Shown here: positions 60,017 through 64,000 of the stretch, in pieces
Layout of the letters: each line of letters begins with the position of its first letter
How positions within the stretch are numbered: the first letter of the stretch is position 1
Assembly (NCBI GenBank): GCA_964600615.1
Contig: CAZRJK010000005.1
Location: 15,066-79,065, forward strand
Direction: 5' to 3'
From: RUG11198 sp964600615
GTDB taxonomy: Bacteria; Bacillota_I; Bacilli_A; RF39; UBA660
DNA length: 64,000 nt
Program-made: the position numbers and the translations under genes
The notes under the pieces: model-generated
What the model saw: the letters and a program-made list of their open reading frames with translations, nothing else
What the model was told of the DNA's origin: nothing
Database searches by the model: none

Positions 60017-61747
60017 ATATTTTTTTATCTTATTATTTAATAATTTAACAAAATCCTTTTTACTAATATTAACAGTTTCTTTAGAGCCATGTAATCTATA
60101 ACTAACAGAATCACTTTCCTTCTCTTTATCACCAATTATTAAAGTATAAGGAACCTTTTTAGTCTGTGAATCTCTCATTTTATAACTTAATTTTTCTTCT
60201 CTAGTATCTAAACTAACTCTAAATCCTTTTTTAGAAAGAAATTTCTTTAATTCATTAGCATATTCTAAATGATATTCCATATTAACAGGAATAATATTAA
60301 TTTGAACAGGCGATAACCATAATGGGAATGCACCAGCATAGTGCTCAATCAAAATACCAATAAATCTCTCAATTGAACCATATATTACACGATGCAACAT
60401 AACAGGTCTCTTCTTACTACCATCAGCATCTACATAAGTCAAATCAAATCTCTCTGGAAGATTCATATCTAATTGAATAGTTCCACATTGCCATACTCTT
60501 CCCAAAGAATCTCTAATATGAAAATCTAACTTAGGACCATAGAAAGCTCCATCACCAGGATTAATTTTACAATCATGTCCTGCCTTATGACAAGCTTCTT
60601 CCAAAGCTTTCTCAGATTTATCCCATATTTCAATACTTCCTATATACTTTTCTTCAGGTCTTGTAGATAATTCAATATCATATGTCAAATTAAATATAGA
60701 ATACATCCTATCAATAAAATTAATTAATCTTATTACTTCTTCTTCTATTTGATCTTCTCTCATAAAAATATGAGCATCATCCTGAGTAAATGTTCTTACT
60801 CTAAATAAACCATTTAAAGCTCCACTAGCTTCATGTCTATGAACTTGACCCAATTCCCCAACACGTAGTGGTAAATCCTTATATGAATGAAGAGAATTCT
60901 TATAAACTAACATACCTCCAGGACAATTCATAGGTTTAATAGCAAATACTTTCTCATCTATTTCACTAGTATACATATTTTCCCTATAATTAAACCAATG
61001 GCCTGATAATTCCCAAAGATCTTTATTTAACATAATAGGAGTCTTTATAAATTCATATCCCTCTTTAGTATGTTCTTCATACCAAAAATTCTCCAACAAA
61101 TTTCTTACAATCATTCCATTATTTAAGAAAAATGGAAAACCAGGACCGTATTCACTCATCATAAATAAATCTAATTCTCTACCTAATTTTTTATGATCTC
61201 TCTTCTTAGCTTCCTCTAAAAAATTCAAGTGTTCATTCAAATCCTCTTCAGTTTCAAAACATATACCATATATACGTTGAAGCATCTTATTTGAAGAGTC
61301 ACCTTTCCAATAAGCACCACTTACCTTTAATAATTTAAAATGTTTTAACATTTTAACATTATCAACATGAGGTCCTCTACATAAATCAGTAAAATCCCCT
61401 TGAGTATATGTAGATATAGTAGTTTCGTTCTCATCCATTCTACTTATTAAATCAACCTTATAAGGATCATCCTTAAATTCTTTTAATGCTTCTTCCTTAC
61501 TAATTTCGTTTCTAACAATTCTTTTACCATCTTTACTAATCCTCTTCATTTCCTTCTCAATCATAGGTAAATCATTGTCAGTTAAAGTTATATCACCCAA
61601 ATCAATATCATAATAGAACCCTTCTTCTATTACTGGACCAACCCAAAACATTGCCTTTGGATATAAATGTTTTACAGCTTGCGCTAATAAATGAGCACAA
61701 CTATGATTTAAAACATTCAACTCTTCATTCTCTTTAATATTTATCAT
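60011..61747 (-). CDS. thrS: Threonyl-tRNA synthetase lacking the TGS domain
   Basis: 578 residues from ATG 61747 (Shine-Dalgarno GAAGGGATAAT). The protein opens with the N2 editing domain within 15 residues (HSCAHLLAQAVKHLYP; zinc/editing HxxxH), with no room for the roughly 60-residue TGS (N1) domain of standard ThrRS (about 640 residues). Catalytic core intact: motif 2 RVRTFTQDDAHIF, zinc ligands CPGG, HRHEASG, motif 3 LHRVIYGSIERFIGILIE, and the anticodon-binding domain at the C-terminus. Regulated by the upstream T-box. Confidence 0.95.
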   Translation of the reverse strand: MINIKENEELNVLNHSCAHLLAQAVKHLYPKAMFWVGPVIEEGFYYDIDLGDITLTDNDLPMIEKEMKRISKDGKRIVRNEISKEEALKEFKDDPYKVDLISRMDENETTISTYTQGDFTDLCRGPHVDNVKMLKHFKLLKVSGAYWKGDSSNKMLQRIYGICFETEEDLNEHLNFLEEAKKRDHKKLGRELDLFMMSEYGPGFPFFLNNGMIVRNLLENFWYEEHTKEGYEFIKTPIMLNKDLWELSGHWFNYRENMYTSEIDEKVFAIKPMNCPGGMLVYKNSLHSYKDLPLRVGELGQVHRHEASGALNGLFRVRTFTQDDAHIFMREDQIEEEVIRLINFIDRMYSIFNLTYDIELSTRPEEKYIGSIEIWDKSEKALEEACHKAGHDCKINPGDGAFYGPKLDFHIRDSLGRVWQCGTIQLDMNLPERFDLTYVDADGSKKRPVMLHRVIYGSIERFIGILIEHYAGAFPLWLSPVQINIIPVNMEYHLEYANELKKFLSKKGFRVSLDTREEKLSYKMRDSQTKKVPYTLIIGDKEKESDSVSYRLHGSKETVNISKKDFVKLLNNKIKKYE

Positions 61748-61764
61748 ATTATCCCTTCTTTCAA

Positions 61765-61960
61765 AAAAATTAAAAAAGACGATACCTAAGGAGTGCAATG
61801 CACGGTACCATCCTTTCTTTAACTTAATTTAATAACGGTATTAACCGGGGACCTCTTTCAAGCCCACTCTAAGGTAGTAATTATATAACAAACTTATTAG
61901 TTTTCACCAACCACTAACTCTCTACAAAATTATATTATATAACCATATCCTTATCAAAGA
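61765..61960 (-). promoter_or_regulatory. T-box leader controlling thrS
   Basis: About 200-base leader on the minus strand. It contains the AGAGAGT bulge element of stem I, a candidate specifier ACT ACC (both Thr codons; 3' part of stem I), and the T-box sequence AGGATGGTACCGTG (61802-61811 for TGGTACCGTG). A terminator follows: GATGGTACC pairs with GGTATCGTC and then six T (61772-61777). Uncharged tRNA-Thr should stabilise the antiterminator and allow thrS transcription. Confidence 0.9.
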
Positions 61961-61966
61961 TTTATA

Positions 61967-61994
61967 ATAATAGGAAAAAATCCTTAAAATACAA
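61967..61994 (-). promoter_or_regulatory. Promoter of the thrS T-box transcript
   Basis: Minus strand -35 TTGTAT (61989-61994), 16-base spacer, -10 TATTAT (61967-61972), just downstream of tRNA-Glu. Confidence 0.6.
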
Positions 61995-61995
61995 A

Positions 61996-62073
61996 TGGTG
62001 ACCAGTGCGGAATTCGAATCCGCGAATGCTGCCGTGAAAGGGCAGTGTGTTAAGCCACTTCACCAACTGGCCA
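61996..62073 (-). tRNA. tRNA-Glu (anticodon TTC)
   Basis: 78 bases with encoded CCA. Acceptor arms TGGCCAG/CTGGTCA, anticodon arm CTGCC-CTTTCAC-GGCAG, T arm with GGATTCGAATTCC. Confidence 0.95.
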
Positions 62074-62076
62074 AAA

Positions 62077-62154
<78 letters not shown>

Positions 62155-62172
62155 TTTTTGCTTTGCTATAAT

Positions 62173-62202
62173 ATTATAACATTAAAAACATGTAAAAAGC
62201 AA
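62173..62202 (-). promoter_or_regulatory. Possible internal promoter for tRNA Ile-Glu
   Basis: Minus strand -35 TTGCTT (62197-62202), 18-base spacer, -10 TATAAT (62173-62178). Confidence 0.5.
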
Positions 62203-62217
62203 GACAAAAATAAAATT

Positions 62218-62294
62218 TGGTGTCCCCTTAGGGATTCGAACCCTAGACCCACTGATTAAGAGTCAGTTGCTCTACCAACTGAGCTAAGGAGACA
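62218..62294 (-). tRNA. tRNA-Lys (anticodon CTT)
   Basis: 77 bases with encoded CCA. Acceptor TGTCTCC/GGGGACA (with G-U), anticodon loop CTCTTAA, T arm AGGGTTCGAATCCCT. Confidence 0.96.
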
Positions 62295-62313
62295 TAACAA
62301 AAACACATGTAAT

Positions 62314-62341
62314 ATTATACCATAATATACGATTTTGTAAA
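62314..62341 (-). promoter_or_regulatory. Promoter of the tRNA cluster
   Basis: Minus strand -35 TTTACA (62336-62341), 16-base spacer, -10 TATAAT (62314-62319). Confidence 0.65.
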
Positions 62342-62408
62342 CAGAAAATTAAATATTTTTAGTATTTTTAAGTTTTTTAATATAATTTATAGTAATATCA
62401 ATATAATA

Positions 62409-62417
62409 TGCTATAAT
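62409..62417 (+). promoter_or_regulatory. Extended -10 promoter of the 168-residue protein pair
   Basis: TGCTATAAT (TATAAT at 62412-62417), 16 bases before the first start codon; no clear -35. Confidence 0.45.
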
Positions 62418-62433
62418 TTATATAGGTGATAAT

Positions 62434-62940
62434 ATGATAGATGCAATTACTGGAAAAAAAACAAATTTTAAAAAAGACATTCCCTATTCTTCAATAATAA
62501 TAGATGAAAAAGGAAAAATTGAAATATTCTTTAAAAAAGAAACAATAGAAGAAATAGATGGCAAGCAGATGGAACTTAACTATCATATTGATTTCTTACA
62601 CTATTACATAAAAAAGAAAAAACTAGCACCAAACGAAGAAATAGAAAAAATAATAGAAGAACACAATCAAATGAAATTTGTCAAAATACTAACAAAAAAA
62701 AAATATGTAGTTATATTAAATTTAGATTATTTAGTATACACCTTCCTTAACATTCCAAGAGATACATTAATAGTAACCAATAAAGACATAACAAAAGAGC
62801 AACTACAGGCTATAAAAAGCATAAAAGATCAACTAAAAAATATACGACTATGTACTATGGATAATGAAAGTGATAATGAAATAGAAGTAAAATATAATGA
62901 ATTAATAGAAAACTTAGAAAGAAAGGCAGCGAAAAAATAA
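62434..62940 (+). CDS. Unknown cytoplasmic protein, first of a related pair
   Basis: 168 residues, no signal peptide or membrane helix; many Lys and Glu. Starts MIDAITGKKTNF, then predicted alpha/beta structure (FVKILTKKKYVVILNLDYLVY, TLIVTNKDITKEQLQAIKSIKDQL). Same length and start pattern (MI-x-x-TG) as the following gene, which begins two bases after its stop. No family recognised. Ribosome site AGGTGATA. Confidence 0.6.
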   Translation: MIDAITGKKTNFKKDIPYSSIIIDEKGKIEIFFKKETIEEIDGKQMELNYHIDFLHYYIKKKKLAPNEEIEKIIEEHNQMKFVKILTKKKYVVILNLDYLVYTFLNIPRDTLIVTNKDITKEQLQAIKSIKDQLKNIRLCTMDNESDNEIEVKYNELIENLERKAAKK

Positions 62941-62941
62941 A

Positions 62942-63448
62942 ATGATTAATTATATGACTGGAGAAGAATATACAAATGAAAAAGCAATAAAATTTTTCAT
63001 AATAACCAACAAAAATATCCCTATAGTAGCTACAAAAGAAGAAAATAATATCAAACGCGTAGATTATCTACAAGTCTTATTAAATAAATACTTTAAAGAA
63101 ACCACATTAAACAAATATATAGGTAAAAAAGATAATAATTTAACAGAAGAAATAATAACAGAATTAGTAAATGAAAACAATATTATATTATCAAATGTAA
63201 CACCATATAACAGTATTCAATATAAAACAAATAATGAAACGTATGCTAATATATATATAAATGTAAAAACAACAAAAGAACAAATAGAAACAATAATTAA
63301 TAACAAAGATATATTACAACAATTTGACTACTTTAAAATATTAATATATAGAAACAAAAAAATACTTAAAACATTAACATTAGACAGAAATACATTAAAT
63401 AATAAAATAGAACACTATCAAACAAAAAAAAGAACACTAACAAAATAG
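62942..63448 (+). CDS. Unknown cytoplasmic protein, second of a related pair
   Basis: 168 residues. MINYMTGEEYTNEKAIKFFII corresponds to the start of the previous protein, and the later ANIYINVKTTKEQIETIINNKDILQQFDYFKILIY parallels its TLIVTNKDITKEQLQAIKS segment, so the two are probably distant tandem paralogues. Ribosome site is in the end of the first gene (AAAGGCAG). Followed by a terminator. No family recognised. Confidence 0.6.
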   Translation: MINYMTGEEYTNEKAIKFFIITNKNIPIVATKEENNIKRVDYLQVLLNKYFKETTLNKYIGKKDNNLTEEIITELVNENNIILSNVTPYNSIQYKTNNETYANIYINVKTTKEQIETIINNKDILQQFDYFKILIYRNKKILKTLTLDRNTLNNKIEHYQTKKRTLTK

Positions 63449-63457
63449 TGTTTTTTT
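63433..63457 (+). terminator. Terminator of the 168-residue protein pair
   Basis: Seven-bp stem AACACTA/TAGTGTT, loop of six, seven T; overlaps the stop codon. Confidence 0.85.
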
Positions 63458-63470
63458 AATTATTTTACAT

Positions 63471-63495
63471 AAAAAAGCCCAAATTAAATTTGGGC
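63471..63495 (-). terminator. Terminator of the rRNA operon
   Basis: Eight-bp stem GCCCAAAT/ATTTGGGC, three-base loop and six T on the minus strand, 11 bases after 5S rRNA. It is the most GC-rich hairpin outside the RNA genes. Confidence 0.85.
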
Positions 63496-63505
63496 ATAAA
63501 AAAAA

Positions 63506-63610
63506 TATTGGCGATGTCCTATTTTTGCCTAAGCTATCTTCGGCGTTAAAGTGCTTAACTTCTGTGTTCGGGATGGGTACAGGTGAGCCACTTTGCTATT
63601 ATCACCAATA
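63506..63610 (-). rRNA. rrf: 5S ribosomal RNA
   Basis: About 105 bases on the minus strand. End arms TATTGGTGAT/ATCGCCAATA pair, and the conserved loop CCCATCCCGAACACAGAAGTTAAG is present (rc at about 63552-63575). Confidence 0.93.
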
Positions 63611-63671
63611 TATATTTCTATTTATAATCGTTCTCTGAAAACAAGATAACGTGGTCCTTCATCAAATTATT

Positions 63672-64000
<329 letters not shown>

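Overview
The window is AT-rich, low-GC DNA from a Gram-positive bacterium of the Bacillota, most likely class Bacilli or a close uncultured relative. This is an inference from gene content and gene order; no taxonomic marker was searched. The code is standard: tryptophans in conserved motifs are TGG and TGA is a stop (for example gpsB). Sporulation genes (spoIID, spoIIQ-like, spoIIID, spoIIR, a cotD-like coat gene, ylbD-like) indicate an endospore former or a recent descendant of one. Nearly all genes are on the minus strand, co-directional with an rRNA operon whose 3' end (23S end and 5S) closes the window. The few plus-strand genes are single units.

Region by region, read right to left in the direction of transcription: 5S/23S rRNA; a plus-strand pair of unknown 168-residue proteins; tRNA Lys, Ile and Glu; T-box controlled thrS, then prfA-prmC; a CtpE-like P-type ATPase, a nucleotidyltransferase-like protein and an SDR; spoIIR, mntP and an unknown anchored protein; murA; rpmE plus a three-gene unknown cassette; rpiB, a YwzB-like gene, spoIID, spoIIQ, spoIIID and mbl; the ECF transporter genes ecfA1-ecfA2-ecfT with truA; a PflX-like radical SAM protein and rluB; ylbD-ylbE-ylbF-rsmD; an isolated type IV pilin-like gene; nfo; two related exported proteins; divergent prsA-like and virD4-like genes; rhodanese, cotD-like, sirtuin, dusB, RDD protein, lysS, a C39-like protein and a YfcC-like transporter; tRNA-Arg.

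The largest accessory block (about 10.4-20.8 kb) is a Tad/Flp-type pilus locus on the minus strand. It encodes a small membrane-anchored exported protein, a 1021-residue von Willebrand factor A protein, three pilin or pseudopilin candidates, CpaB, CpaF, TadB, TadC and a TadZ-like protein with a broken P-loop. Right after it, under its own strong promoter, lies a small two-helix protein resembling T4SS (VirB2/TrbC-like) pilins. No secretin is present, as expected for a one-membrane cell, and no prepilin peptidase lies in the window. After this block come polA-mutM, gpsB, rnpB, a RodZ-like gene with pgsA, the rimP-nusA-ylxR-infB operon and the N-terminal part of a surface adhesin cut by the window edge.

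The points most worth a second look are the non-canonical pilin N-termini together with the degenerate TadZ, a VirD4-type coupling ATPase with no conjugation genes around it, an ECF ATPase pair in which neither ATP site looks complete, a half-length RimP, a threonyl-tRNA synthetase without its TGS domain, the overlap of the gpsB stop with RNase P RNA helix P1, and a terminator hairpin that contains the spoIIR ribosome binding site.
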